A model generated the notes under the pieces. That model saw nothing but the letters and a program-made list of their open reading frames with translations, had not been told where the DNA came from and ran no database searches. 33,627 bases of DNA from Nitrospinota bacterium. GTDB lineage: Bacteria > Nitrospinota > Nitrospinia > Nitrospinales > VA-1. The stretch is from assembly GCA_014382285.1 (NCBI GenBank), contig JACNKA010000139.1:1-33627 (forward strand), in the 5' to 3' direction. This document shows positions 8,242 to 16,804 of this stretch, in pieces. The translations under genes and the position numbers were made by a program. Within the stretch, counting starts at the first letter, position 1; each line of letters opens with the position of its first letter.

Positions 8242-9579
8242 TTGCAGTCTCTTAAACATCAAGTCGACCGATTTTTTCTTTTAAGCCAGAATGGCACGGA
8301 TATCCCCACTGAAATCAGAGCCGGGCTGGCTACTTTCCTGACGGCTTCTTATATCATTTTTGTTCAACCTGCTGTCTTGTCCGAATCGGGAATGGATTTC
8401 GGAGCCGTGATGACAGCCACCTGCCTTTCTGCTGCTTTGGGGTGCCTGATAATGGGGCTGTGGGCCAATTACCCCATCGCTCTGGCTCCCGGAATGGGAA
8501 TCAATTTCTATTTCACCTATACCGTTGTCATTGGTCAGGGAATTCCCTGGGAAAAAGCTCTGGGAGCTGTTTTCTGTTCCGGAATTATTTTAATTGTCCT
8601 CACGGTTATGCGGGTGCGTGAATATATGCTGAACCTGATTCCTGATTCCCTGAAAAGCGGAATTGCCGCAGGTATCGGACTGTTCATCACCTTCATCGGG
8701 TTTGTGCAGGGCGGGCTGGTCGTAGAGAATCCGGGAACTCTGGTGAAACTGGGAAGTCTTAAAAGTCTTCCTGTATTGTTCACGCTTTCAGGATTAGTTT
8801 TGATTGCCGTTCTTTTGCAACGGAAAGTCAAGGGAGCGATTTTGATTGGCATGCTCATGTTGACCTTGTCAGGCCTTCCTCTCGGGCTGGTGAGCTATCA
8901 TGGGCTGGTTTCCTTGCCACCTGCTATGGGACCCACCTTTATGAAAATGGATGTTATGGGGGCGCTCGACCTGGGCCTGGTTACGGTTATTCTGGTTTTT
9001 GTATTTGTGGATTTGTTTGATACGGCAGGTACTCTTGTTGGCGTCAGCCAGCAAGCAGGGCTCTTGAAGCAGGGGAAATTGCCCCGCGCCACCCGCGCCT
9101 TTATGCCGGATGCGGTGGCCACCACTGCCGGAGCCACCCTGGGAACTTCAACAGTGGTTTGCTATATCGAAAGCTCAACCGGTGTGGCAGAAGGAGGACG
9201 TACGGGGCTCACCGCTGTTGTGGTTGCGGTTCTTTTTTTGTTGGCACTTTTTCTCTCCCCAGTGGCTCAAATGATTGGTGGAGGTTACACCCTGGAGACG
9301 GGCAGGACGTTCTACCCCATTACCGCCCCGGTGCTGATCATTGTAGGTTGTCTCATGGCTTCTAACCTGACCCGGATTGACTGGGCTAAATGGGATGAAG
9401 CGCTCCCCGCATTTTTGACCGTTGTGGGCATGCCTTTGACCTATAGTATCGCTGATGGCATGGCTCTGGGTTTCATCACTTATCCTTTTATGAAAATCCT
9501 TTCGGGTAAAGCCGTTCATCCTGTAATGATTCTGATCGCTGTCCTGTTTCTGACTCGATATGTCATGCTCCCCGGTTAA
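8242..9579 (+). CDS. NCS2-family (AzgA/GhxP-like) purine permease
   Basis: TTG start after GAGGAG; TEIRAGLATFLTASYIIFVQPAVLSESGMDFGAVMTATCLSAALG, APGMGINFYFTYTV, FVDLFDTAGTLVGVSQQAGLL; many hydrophobic helices. Confidence 0.9.
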   Translation: MQSLKHQVDRFFLLSQNGTDIPTEIRAGLATFLTASYIIFVQPAVLSESGMDFGAVMTATCLSAALGCLIMGLWANYPIALAPGMGINFYFTYTVVIGQGIPWEKALGAVFCSGIILIVLTVMRVREYMLNLIPDSLKSGIAAGIGLFITFIGFVQGGLVVENPGTLVKLGSLKSLPVLFTLSGLVLIAVLLQRKVKGAILIGMLMLTLSGLPLGLVSYHGLVSLPPAMGPTFMKMDVMGALDLGLVTVILVFVFVDLFDTAGTLVGVSQQAGLLKQGKLPRATRAFMPDAVATTAGATLGTSTVVCYIESSTGVAEGGRTGLTAVVVAVLFLLALFLSPVAQMIGGGYTLETGRTFYPITAPVLIIVGCLMASNLTRIDWAKWDEALPAFLTVVGMPLTYSIADGMALGFITYPFMKILSGKAVHPVMILIAVLFLTRYVMLPG

Positions 9580-9647
9580 AGCAGGAAGCAAATGTGTTAC
9601 AATGCAATCTAAATATTCCCCTTTAACATGTGAACAGGTGGTGGGTC

Positions 9648-10232
9648 GTGGCAAGTGTTGAATACCTTATCAAGCAGTTTTTGACTCCAGATAAAAAAAA
9701 TCTCGATTTGAGCAATCAGAACATTGGTGACAAGGGGGCCATCACGCTTTCCACGTCGAAGAATCTCCGCAAGCTGAAAAAACTGATTTTGCCTAACAAC
9801 AATATCAGCGATGAAGGAATCACTGCAATTGCCAACTCGGAAAACTTTAAGCATCTGACTGATCTGGATATTTATGGCAATGTCATCAGTGATGACGGGG
9901 TCAAGGCGATAGCCGAATCGCCCTATATGAGCAACCTGAAAAAACTCAGTCTGTATGGCAACCTGGTTGAAGATGAAGGGGCCATTGCTATTGCCGAATC
10001 GCAGACGCTTGCAAAATTAAAACATTTATTTATCACCTCTAACCGCATCCGGCGTGAGGGGATTGAATCACTTCAAAAAGCAAAATGTCGTACCCGGCTT
10101 TGCCATCTTCATGTGGATGACCTGAAGGATTTCTATTATGAAGAGGTCTCGAATGATGATGACGAAGATTTGATCAATAGTTGGGAAGAGCTTAAGGCCC
10201 GGTCTGGGAAAGACGGGGATTCAGAGGATTAA
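9648..10232 (+). CDS. Leucine-rich repeat (RNI-like) protein without signal peptide
   Basis: Repeats LDLSNQNIGDKGAITLSTSKNLRKLKKLILPNNNISDEGITAIANSENFKHLTDLDIYGNVISDDGVKAIA. GTG at 9648 preferred over the ORF-track start at 9630. Confidence 0.8.
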   Translation: MASVEYLIKQFLTPDKKNLDLSNQNIGDKGAITLSTSKNLRKLKKLILPNNNISDEGITAIANSENFKHLTDLDIYGNVISDDGVKAIAESPYMSNLKKLSLYGNLVEDEGAIAIAESQTLAKLKHLFITSNRIRREGIESLQKAKCRTRLCHLHVDDLKDFYYEEVSNDDDEDLINSWEELKARSGKDGDSED

Positions 10233-10240
10233 TTCCCCCA

Positions 10241-10789
10241 ATGTTGAAGCGTTTTTTTCTGTTAATGCTGATTCTCCTGCCGGTAAGTTGGGCGCAAGTC
10301 GGTTCGTCCGAGCCGGTGGACTACGAGAAACTCTTTGCTGAAAACCTGTCGATGGGAGGCAAGGTTTTAAACCTCTCGGGAAAAAACATAGGGGATGAAG
10401 GCCTCAAAATTCTCCTCAAGCAGGATTTCATAAAAAAACTCAAAAGAATTGATCTGAGATACAACGCTATCAGCCCAACAGGAGCCAAAATTCTGGCTCA
10501 GACCCCGGCTTTGCCAAAACTCAAAATCTTGATCCTGCGACATAATTTTTTTGCCGATGAAGGCACTCTGGCCTTGGCTGATTCTTCCAGTTTTCCTAAC
10601 CTTGAGGCATTGCAGTTGGGGTGGAATGAGGTTCGCGATTCCGGTGCTTTGGCCCTGGCGAATTCGAAAAATTTCCCTAAACTGAAGAAGCTTGATTTAA
10701 GGGGAAACTTCCTGGCTGGAAAAACAAAAGATAAACTTAGAACCTCCCTGGCTCACCTGAAATCTTTGCGCATATTTCAATCCGAATAA
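10241..10789 (+). CDS. Secreted leucine-rich repeat (RNI-like) protein
   Basis: Signal peptide MLKRFFLLMLILLPVSWAQ; LNLSGKNIGDEGLKILL...IDLRYNAISPTGAKILAQ...LILRHNFFADEGTLALADSSSF. Confidence 0.8.
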   Translation: MLKRFFLLMLILLPVSWAQVGSSEPVDYEKLFAENLSMGGKVLNLSGKNIGDEGLKILLKQDFIKKLKRIDLRYNAISPTGAKILAQTPALPKLKILILRHNFFADEGTLALADSSSFPNLEALQLGWNEVRDSGALALANSKNFPKLKKLDLRGNFLAGKTKDKLRTSLAHLKSLRIFQSE

Positions 10790-10790
10790 A

Positions 10791-10814
10791 CACTAGGCGT
10801 GGAGCCTGCTAGTG
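10791..10814. repeat. Palindromic CACTAGGCGTGG...CTAGTG element
   Basis: CACTAG-gcgtggagcctg-CTAGTG starts 1 nt after the LRR stop. The head CACTAGGCRTGGNGC recurs at 27084-27099 and 27664-27679. Confidence 0.55.
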
Positions 10815-10834
10815 ATAACAGGAAGGGCGAGGAG

Positions 10835-11200
10835 ATGGTGAAAATGTTCAACAAAAGCACAGAAAGAGCCAGGAGGAAATCTCTGCGCAAAGAAATGCCA
10901 CCAGCGGAGGTGGCTTTGTGGCAGGTTTTGCGTAATGGACAGGCTAATGGGCACAAATTTCGGAGACAGTACAGTGTTGGCCAATACATTCTGGATTTTT
11001 ACTGTCCATCTGCAAAACTCGCGATTGAAATTGATGGAGACTCCCATTTCAACGAAGCGGCGATCCAATCGGATGAGATTCGGCAGAAAGCCATTGAGGA
11101 GATAGGGGTACAATTTTTGCGTTTTACCAACCCAGAGGTTTATGAAAACCTTGACGGAGTTTTCGAAAAAATTTTAAAGCATTTACCTCCCAATAAGTGA
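10835..11200 (+). CDS. DUF559 / Vsr-like endonuclease-domain protein
   Basis: RKSLRKEMPPAEVALWQVLRNGQANGHKFRRQYSVGQYILDFYCPSAKLAIEIDGDSHF...RQKAIEEIGVQFLRFTNPEVYENLDGVFEKI is a classic DUF559 pattern. ATG 10835 or 10844. Confidence 0.9.
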   Translation: MVKMFNKSTERARRKSLRKEMPPAEVALWQVLRNGQANGHKFRRQYSVGQYILDFYCPSAKLAIEIDGDSHFNEAAIQSDEIRQKAIEEIGVQFLRFTNPEVYENLDGVFEKILKHLPPNK

Positions 11201-11270
11201 AAAGCCAGGGGAAAGTAATATTTACTCCCATCTCTGATACACCGAGGTCGGCGGAGAAAAGAAATGTAAA

Positions 11271-11309
11271 CTCCCCTCCCTTCATAGGGAGGGGCTGGGG
11301 GAGGGTTGG
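11271..11309. repeat. Inverted-repeat copy 1, GC-rich palindrome
   Basis: ctcccctcccttcatagggaggggctgggggagggttgg. Near-complementary to 11822-11859. Confidence 0.75.
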
Positions 11310-11456
11310 CTTGTTTTTACAGCTCTGAGTCGATGCTAACGTGTAGTCAAGAATGGACTTAGCCCCTTAATTGTGGATGAGTTGAGGAAGGTGAAAAGGA
11401 AAGAACTTGAAAATAGATTTTCTTGATTTCATATATTTTCAAATGGAGACCTGAAT

Positions 11457-11705
11457 ATGGGAATTGTGGTCAATATTCTTGAATATGGAAAAGATGGTGC
11501 AAGGAGTCTCGGAGACCATGAAATTTTGCAACTACCAACTCCAGGGGACCGAGTAGTAATTACTGCACCCATGGGTTCTCTGAATATAATGGAAGTATTA
11601 TGTGTTGAGTACAGTGCTATCGAAATTCCAAAATCGAGAGTTACTGAAAATATCAAACCAACTGCAAGTGTTTATGTAAAGTTCGTTGAACGATTTGATG
11701 GTTAA
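11457..11705 (+). CDS. Hypothetical small protein (82 aa)
   Basis: ATG ORF lying between the two inverted GC-rich repeats. No family recognised. Confidence 0.45.
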   Translation: MGIVVNILEYGKDGARSLGDHEILQLPTPGDRVVITAPMGSLNIMEVLCVEYSAIEIPKSRVTENIKPTASVYVKFVERFDG

Positions 11706-11821
11706 AGTTGTGGTGACAAAAAAAGGTGAAACGGATGAATAGCGAGGAGGCACTTCGCTCCTTGAATATGAGCTTAGATCAAACGATTTGAGCGAAATTT
11801 AAAGCGACCAGAAAAAATAAT

Positions 11822-11859
11822 CCAACCCTCCCTCAATCCCTCCCTATGAAGGGAGGGAA
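11822..11859. repeat. Inverted-repeat copy 2, GC-rich palindrome
   Basis: ccaaccctccctcaatccctccctatgaagggaggga. Its reverse complement aligns with 11271-11309 with a few mismatches. Confidence 0.75.
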
Positions 11860-11895
11860 GAAAGTCAGGCGCTCATGGCCTCTCTAGCTGGCCGG

Positions 11896-12138
11896 TCAGA
11901 CTTTCATGATTCCGCTATCTTCGTCATGAAAGAAGGTGTCGCCGTTGGGTCCGCGGTAGTTTATTTCCTTGACCTCCCAGATCTGTTTCTTTTTCACATC
12001 CGCCTCGGCGGCGTGGAACCGTCCGTTTTCTTCCCGCTGTAACAGGAGGAATTTGTTGTCATTATTCGAGACAATTTCCCAATTAAAAAAATCGCTCTGA
12101 ACGGTTCCTTTTTCGTAGTCGATATTGATGATATTCAT
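11896..12138 (-). CDS. Hypothetical protein (80 aa)
   Basis: Codes MNIINIDYEKGTVQSDFFNWEIVSNNDNKFLLLQREENGRFHAAEAD...; co-directional with and 30 bp from the S41 peptidase gene. Confidence 0.6.
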   Translation of the reverse strand: MNIINIDYEKGTVQSDFFNWEIVSNNDNKFLLLQREENGRFHAAEADVKKKQIWEVKEINYRGPNGDTFFHDEDSGIMKV

Positions 12139-12168
12139 TTCTGTAATCCCTTGAATCTTAATGTTTGA

Positions 12169-13716
12169 CTAATAATCAATGTTGGCGGCAATTTCACGGG
12201 CTTTTTCCATAGACCGTTTTTTGCTGGCAACGGTAGTATTTTTCAGAATGCGAAGAGCCAGCTCCACAGTCGAATCGTGCTCGGCGTTCAAAGTGACACC
12301 TTGTTTTTCAAAAAATTTATTGAGACTGGATGCTTTCAAGTTCAATGAAGACTGTATGGGGCCAACCTTGTCATGTTTATGGACTTCTTCACCTGCGACA
12401 TCATTGATGATGTGGATTTCAGGGACAATGCCGTGTTCGGTGATGTCGATTCCAGAGGGTGTGTAATATTTTGAAGTGGTGAGTCGTAGCCCGGAACCAT
12501 CGCTCAATCTGAAAATAGTTTGCACGGAACCTTTGCCATAGGAATTTTCACCTATGATCAGGGCTTTTCCTGAATCGCGCAATGCCCCGGCGACAATCTC
12601 TGATGCGCTGGCACTGTACTGGTTAACGATAATCGCGACGGGGACTTGATGCAAACTGTCTTTGTATAATCCACGGTATTCGTGGTAATCATCCTGGGCT
12701 CGGCCTTGGGTGTAAACGACCATTCGACCCTTGAAAAGAAAATGGCTGGCGACTTTTACCGATTGGGTGAGTAGCCCGCCTGGATTTTCACGCAAGTCCA
12801 GAATGAACCCTTTCACACCATTTTTTTCAGCTTCATTCAAACCCACCTTCAACTGTTTTTCTGTCTGTTTTGAAAAACTGCTGATCTTTAAATAGCCAAT
12901 CTGGTTGTCGAGCGTTTTATATTCAACCGTGTTGATCAAAATGATTTCACGGGTGAGGGTGTAGGTGCGCTTTTTATTTTTCTTGGGTCGCAAAAGGGTG
13001 AGGGTGACCTGAGTATCGGGGTAGCCTCGAAGCAGGTCGGCGAGTTCCTCAATATGCATCTCGGTGATTTCCTTGCCGTTTACACTCACGAAGGAATCAT
13101 CGGCAAGAATCCCAGCCCTTTGAGCCGGTGAATCGGCCATGGTCTTGACCACGTATAGACGATTATCTTTCATGGTGATCACCATCCCCAGGCCGCCGTA
13201 CTTACCTTCTGTATCACGCATGGACTTTTTAAAGGAGTCCTTATCCATATACTGGGAATAAGTATCAAGCGAATTCATAATCCCCTCAATCGCTGAGCTT
13301 TCAAGGTTTTCTTTTGTGATGGTCTTGTTGGACTGGTCGTGAAGGAAATAATAAACTTTCTGGAGCTCATCCCAATCGTGGTTTCTGTCGTAAGTCAGCT
13401 TATATCGTGTGTCCTCTTTTTTATATCTTAGTGTATTGATGTCGGGGTTTTTGCTGAGCGTCACCAGTTCAGGGTCTACATTTTTTATCATTCCTTCAAT
13501 GGCGGCGGAGAAAAGTTTTTTGTGGTCAGGGGGGTAGACATATTTAGTTGAAACCAAATCCATGACTTCTTCAAATATTTCCAGGTCGCTATTGAAAAAG
13601 CCTGCGTTTGCAAGACCTCCTGGCCCCAGAATGTTAGCCTGAGGCAGGCATAAGAAGGCTAAAAGTCCTGCCACCAGGCCCAACGAATATTTTCGGAAAT
13701 TTTTATTCAGATTCAT
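12169..13716 (-). CDS. S41-family C-terminal processing peptidase (CtpA-like) with PDZ domain
   Basis: GGLGMVITMKDNRLYVVKTMADSPAQRAGILADD (PDZ); GFILDLRENPGGLL, VNQYSASASEIVAGALRDSGKALIIGENSYGKGSVQ (S41 core). Confidence 0.93.
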   Translation of the reverse strand: MNLNKNFRKYSLGLVAGLLAFLCLPQANILGPGGLANAGFFNSDLEIFEEVMDLVSTKYVYPPDHKKLFSAAIEGMIKNVDPELVTLSKNPDINTLRYKKEDTRYKLTYDRNHDWDELQKVYYFLHDQSNKTITKENLESSAIEGIMNSLDTYSQYMDKDSFKKSMRDTEGKYGGLGMVITMKDNRLYVVKTMADSPAQRAGILADDSFVSVNGKEITEMHIEELADLLRGYPDTQVTLTLLRPKKNKKRTYTLTREIILINTVEYKTLDNQIGYLKISSFSKQTEKQLKVGLNEAEKNGVKGFILDLRENPGGLLTQSVKVASHFLFKGRMVVYTQGRAQDDYHEYRGLYKDSLHQVPVAIIVNQYSASASEIVAGALRDSGKALIIGENSYGKGSVQTIFRLSDGSGLRLTTSKYYTPSGIDITEHGIVPEIHIINDVAGEEVHKHDKVGPIQSSLNLKASSLNKFFEKQGVTLNAEHDSTVELALRILKNTTVASKKRSMEKAREIAANIDY

Positions 13717-13766
13717 TCTAGATTTTTAGAGCAGGGTCAATGTTGTGGGCTAAGAAGGCCTTAAAA

Positions 13767-14393
13767 TTAACCATTATTTTTCAAAATATCTGTGAAAATC
13801 AGTTCCAGATTGTCTGTCATCTCTTCAACACTTCCATTGGACATGCTTGGTGCCACTTTCAGGATATCATTGATGATAATCGTTGGTGTTTCATTAGCCT
13901 TGAACTGCTGGGCCATTTCAAGAGAACGGTCTGTCTTGGTTTTGATGGAAGCAGACTGCATGCCTTCGGTCATTTCCTGGGTTATCTTGAAATCACGGGC
14001 TAGAAATTTAATGACTTTAGGTTGAAAAATATCGACGCCCAATTTGAAGCTGGTGTCAAATAACTCCTGGGTGAATTCTTCTTCAATCCCCAGCTCATCG
14101 GCAATATAAAATGCCATTGCCGGGTAGGCCGTCTGGTTGCCCCAGTAAATGGGGAATTTTTTGTGATGAAGTTTGTCCTTGAACTTGGAGCGCAGGCGTT
14201 TGGAGGTTTCCAGAAACCGGTAACAATGCCCGCAGGAGTAATTGAAGAACTCAGACATCTCGATTGTCTTGACATTTTTGAGCTTGCTGATGTCGCCAAT
14301 CACTTCATATTTACCGCGAATTTTGTCACCCGCCTGAACCCATCCGGGTAATAACAAAAAAACAGCCATTAAAAGGGAGGAAACCTTTATCAT
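13767..14393 (-). CDS. DsbA-type thiol:disulfide interchange protein
   Basis: Signal peptide; EMSEFFNYSCGHCYRFLE (CGHC); ETPTIIINDILKV (cis-Pro). Confidence 0.87.
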   Translation of the reverse strand: MIKVSSLLMAVFLLLPGWVQAGDKIRGKYEVIGDISKLKNVKTIEMSEFFNYSCGHCYRFLETSKRLRSKFKDKLHHKKFPIYWGNQTAYPAMAFYIADELGIEEEFTQELFDTSFKLGVDIFQPKVIKFLARDFKITQEMTEGMQSASIKTKTDRSLEMAQQFKANETPTIIINDILKVAPSMSNGSVEEMTDNLELIFTDILKNNG

Positions 14394-14427
14394 GAATAAC
14401 TCCTTATATTTTCAAAATGCAAATTCA

Positions 14428-15738
14428 CTAATGTTTGATCTTCGGCCAGTACTCGGCGTAATTAAAACGCGGGCTGTGGTTTTTCACATGGCACTGTTTG
14501 CAGGCCTCTCGGGCCTTGCCCCCAAAGCCCGCTTGCGGGGCTGATGCGTGGTCCCGCCCGGGGCCATGACATACCTCGCACTGGACGTTTTTCAGGCCGG
14601 GAGTATCCAACTCGCTGATAAAGCCTCCCGCAAGGTTAAAGCCGACCACGTGGCAAACCAGACACTCAGGATCAAACGCCTTGTTAATTTTCCTTAAAGT
14701 ATCATAAGCCCGGCCATGGCGCGAACCAGACCAAACTTTGTGTTCTGCGGAATGACAGGTCTTGCACAGGGCGTCCCCGGCGTAAACGGATTTGTTTCTA
14801 CCGCTCCGCTTGCCAGCCAGAGTTTCGAAAAACATGGCTTCGACTTTTTCATTGTACTTTTCATATAACTCTACCATTTTGGGGTCAGATTTTACACTTG
14901 AATCCAGTTTTACCATGCGGTGACTTAAAGATTTATTGCCTTCGGGGTCAAGTTGCACTCTTAATTCGCCCATTTTTTGGCCTCGAGGGGAGGATTGAAC
15001 GAAAAGCTTGCCATTTCTTTTCACCGGCACCATGTCAATGACATCCGATTCGGTGACAATATGCCCATTGATCACAATATCCACCCCATCCAGTTTCAGG
15101 TAATTCAGTGCCACTTGTTTTTCAGCATGAGTGAGAAGAACGATGAGGTCAGGCTTCTCTGTTTTACGCATACGGGTTATCAGGTTTCGGACTGCCTGCT
15201 TCGGGTCTGTGACGTCCAGACCGACATGGTCATAAAACAATTTGGGGTCGGCAACCGCGAGGATACCGACTTTTAAACCATTTGAGAAGGACTTCACCTT
15301 TGACCGGATGGGTTCAAACTGGTCGATCTTCAGGTTTCCCGCTATCCAGGGAATTTGCGCCCGATTCTTCAGGAATTTGGAGCCGTAGACCATGTCCCGA
15401 TCCCCCAGCGCAACGGCATCGTAGTGCATTTTTTCTGTAGCGATGAGTAGTGTTTCGGCTTTCAGTTTGCCCTGACGCGTGGGTTCTTTAAAATGGTCGC
15501 CGGTATCAACAAGTAAAAGGTTTGGGTGTTGGAGACGTGTCTCCTTGAGGTATTGCATTCGTCGCTCAATACCGCCCTGATCTTCTTCCTTGGCGCATCC
15601 GCAGGGTTTTAGTTCTGCCAACAGGTTGCCAGTGTAAACAATGAGTACCTCTCGAGGACCCGAGGATGAGGTGATACTCTGACTTGCGGACAGGCATCCA
15701 GCGATAAATATAAGAAAAATCAATATCGTTTGTTTCAT
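14428..15738 (-). CDS. Lipoprotein metallophosphatase/5'-nucleotidase-like domain fused to a C-terminal multiheme cytochrome c
   Basis: Lipobox-like MKQTILIFLIFIAGC; VYTGNLLAELKPCGCAKEEDQGGIERR, LLVDTGDHF, GDRDMVYG, INGHI; four CxxCH motifs (CKTCH, CLVCH, CEVCH, CKQCH). The ORF track starts at 15780; the lipoprotein start at 15738 is preferred. Confidence 0.85.
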   Translation of the reverse strand: MKQTILIFLIFIAGCLSASQSITSSSGPREVLIVYTGNLLAELKPCGCAKEEDQGGIERRMQYLKETRLQHPNLLLVDTGDHFKEPTRQGKLKAETLLIATEKMHYDAVALGDRDMVYGSKFLKNRAQIPWIAGNLKIDQFEPIRSKVKSFSNGLKVGILAVADPKLFYDHVGLDVTDPKQAVRNLITRMRKTEKPDLIVLLTHAEKQVALNYLKLDGVDIVINGHIVTESDVIDMVPVKRNGKLFVQSSPRGQKMGELRVQLDPEGNKSLSHRMVKLDSSVKSDPKMVELYEKYNEKVEAMFFETLAGKRSGRNKSVYAGDALCKTCHSAEHKVWSGSRHGRAYDTLRKINKAFDPECLVCHVVGFNLAGGFISELDTPGLKNVQCEVCHGPGRDHASAPQAGFGGKAREACKQCHVKNHSPRFNYAEYWPKIKH

Positions 15739-15909
15739 TTCACTAAGGTATCGGAAATTCTCCATCAAATCAACGCTCACCAGACAAGAGAGCGGAAAAC
15801 CAGAGATTTAGAGGGGGAAAAGCATGCTTGCCTTATTAGGAATACCGCATTTCGTTATGAAATCCATGAAAAAACCGTTAGTATAGAAGGAAACTAAAAC
15901 GGTTAATCT

Positions 15910-16794
15910 ATGCCACTGCGTAAGTCTGAAATCCATATGCATTCTATCTTTTCTGATGGAGAGTTTTCTCCTTCAGAGTTGATAAATATTGCAGAAAAAA
16001 ATAAGGTGTCTATCCTGTCCCTCACCGATCACGACACCTTCGATGGCATTCCTGAATTTCTTCAATCTGCAGAGGCAACGGAGATCACTGCCTTTCCTGG
16101 TATTGAAATCACGGTAAAGTTCCATGATTTCAATGTTCATATGCTGGCTTATTTCAAAGATTATGAGTCCATCAAGCCGGAACTCAGGGAGCGTGTAAAA
16201 AAAATGACAGAAACCCGGGAAATCCGTATGCGGCAGTTGATCGAGCGGGTGAACGAGGTCATCCCCGACAGGTTTCAGGGGACGATTGAATTTGAAAATG
16301 TAAAAAGAGGGGCTGAAGGAGTTCTCGCCAGACCGCATCTGGCACGTGAGATGATGAGGCTTGGCATCGTGTCGAGTACCGGTCAGGCTTTCGAACGGTA
16401 TCTGGTGAAATATAATGTCGAACGCGAAAACCTGGACGCGCAAACCGCCATCACCATGGTGCGGGAAAGTGGCGGCGTGCCGGTATTGGCCCATCCGGGA
16501 GAGCGATCCTACTCCCTGATCTGTCCTGAAAAAGGGAGGCAACCCGAAAATGCTCCTGTTTTATTGGAAGAGTTGCGAGAGATGGGGCTTCTGGGCCTTG
16601 AGTGTCATTATCCCTATCATGAAAGAATGGGGACGGTGGATTACTTCATCGATCTAGCAAATAGTTTTAAATTGATCGTCACCGGTAGCCGCGACTTTCA
16701 CGGGTTCAAAACACACCAAAAAGTCAACATCTTCGGCACCACCAAAATGGAACCCGTTTTCCTCGAACAGTTTCAGGAAGTATGGGCCACATAA
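15910..16794 (+). CDS. PHP-domain metal-dependent phosphoesterase
   Basis: EIHMHSIFSDGEFSPSELINIAEKNKVSILSLTDHDTFDGIPEF, FPGIEI, ARPHLAREM, PVLAHPG, GSRDFHG. Confidence 0.93.
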   Translation: MPLRKSEIHMHSIFSDGEFSPSELINIAEKNKVSILSLTDHDTFDGIPEFLQSAEATEITAFPGIEITVKFHDFNVHMLAYFKDYESIKPELRERVKKMTETREIRMRQLIERVNEVIPDRFQGTIEFENVKRGAEGVLARPHLAREMMRLGIVSSTGQAFERYLVKYNVERENLDAQTAITMVRESGGVPVLAHPGERSYSLICPEKGRQPENAPVLLEELREMGLLGLECHYPYHERMGTVDYFIDLANSFKLIVTGSRDFHGFKTHQKVNIFGTTKMEPVFLEQFQEVWAT

Positions 16795-16804
16795 AAACCA
16801 GCAC

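Noticed and set aside
9175-9654. 159-aa minus-strand ORF
   Set aside because: Antisense to the NCS2 permease gene; biased shadow-frame composition.
11271-11859. Considered as an insertion sequence
   Set aside because: No transposase between the inverted repeats and no clear target-site duplication; reported only as an inverted-repeat-bounded unit.
10799-11859. Considered as a restriction/defence island because of the DUF559 nuclease
   Set aside because: No methyltransferase, helicase, antitoxin or other defence partner nearby; standalone DUF559 genes are common.
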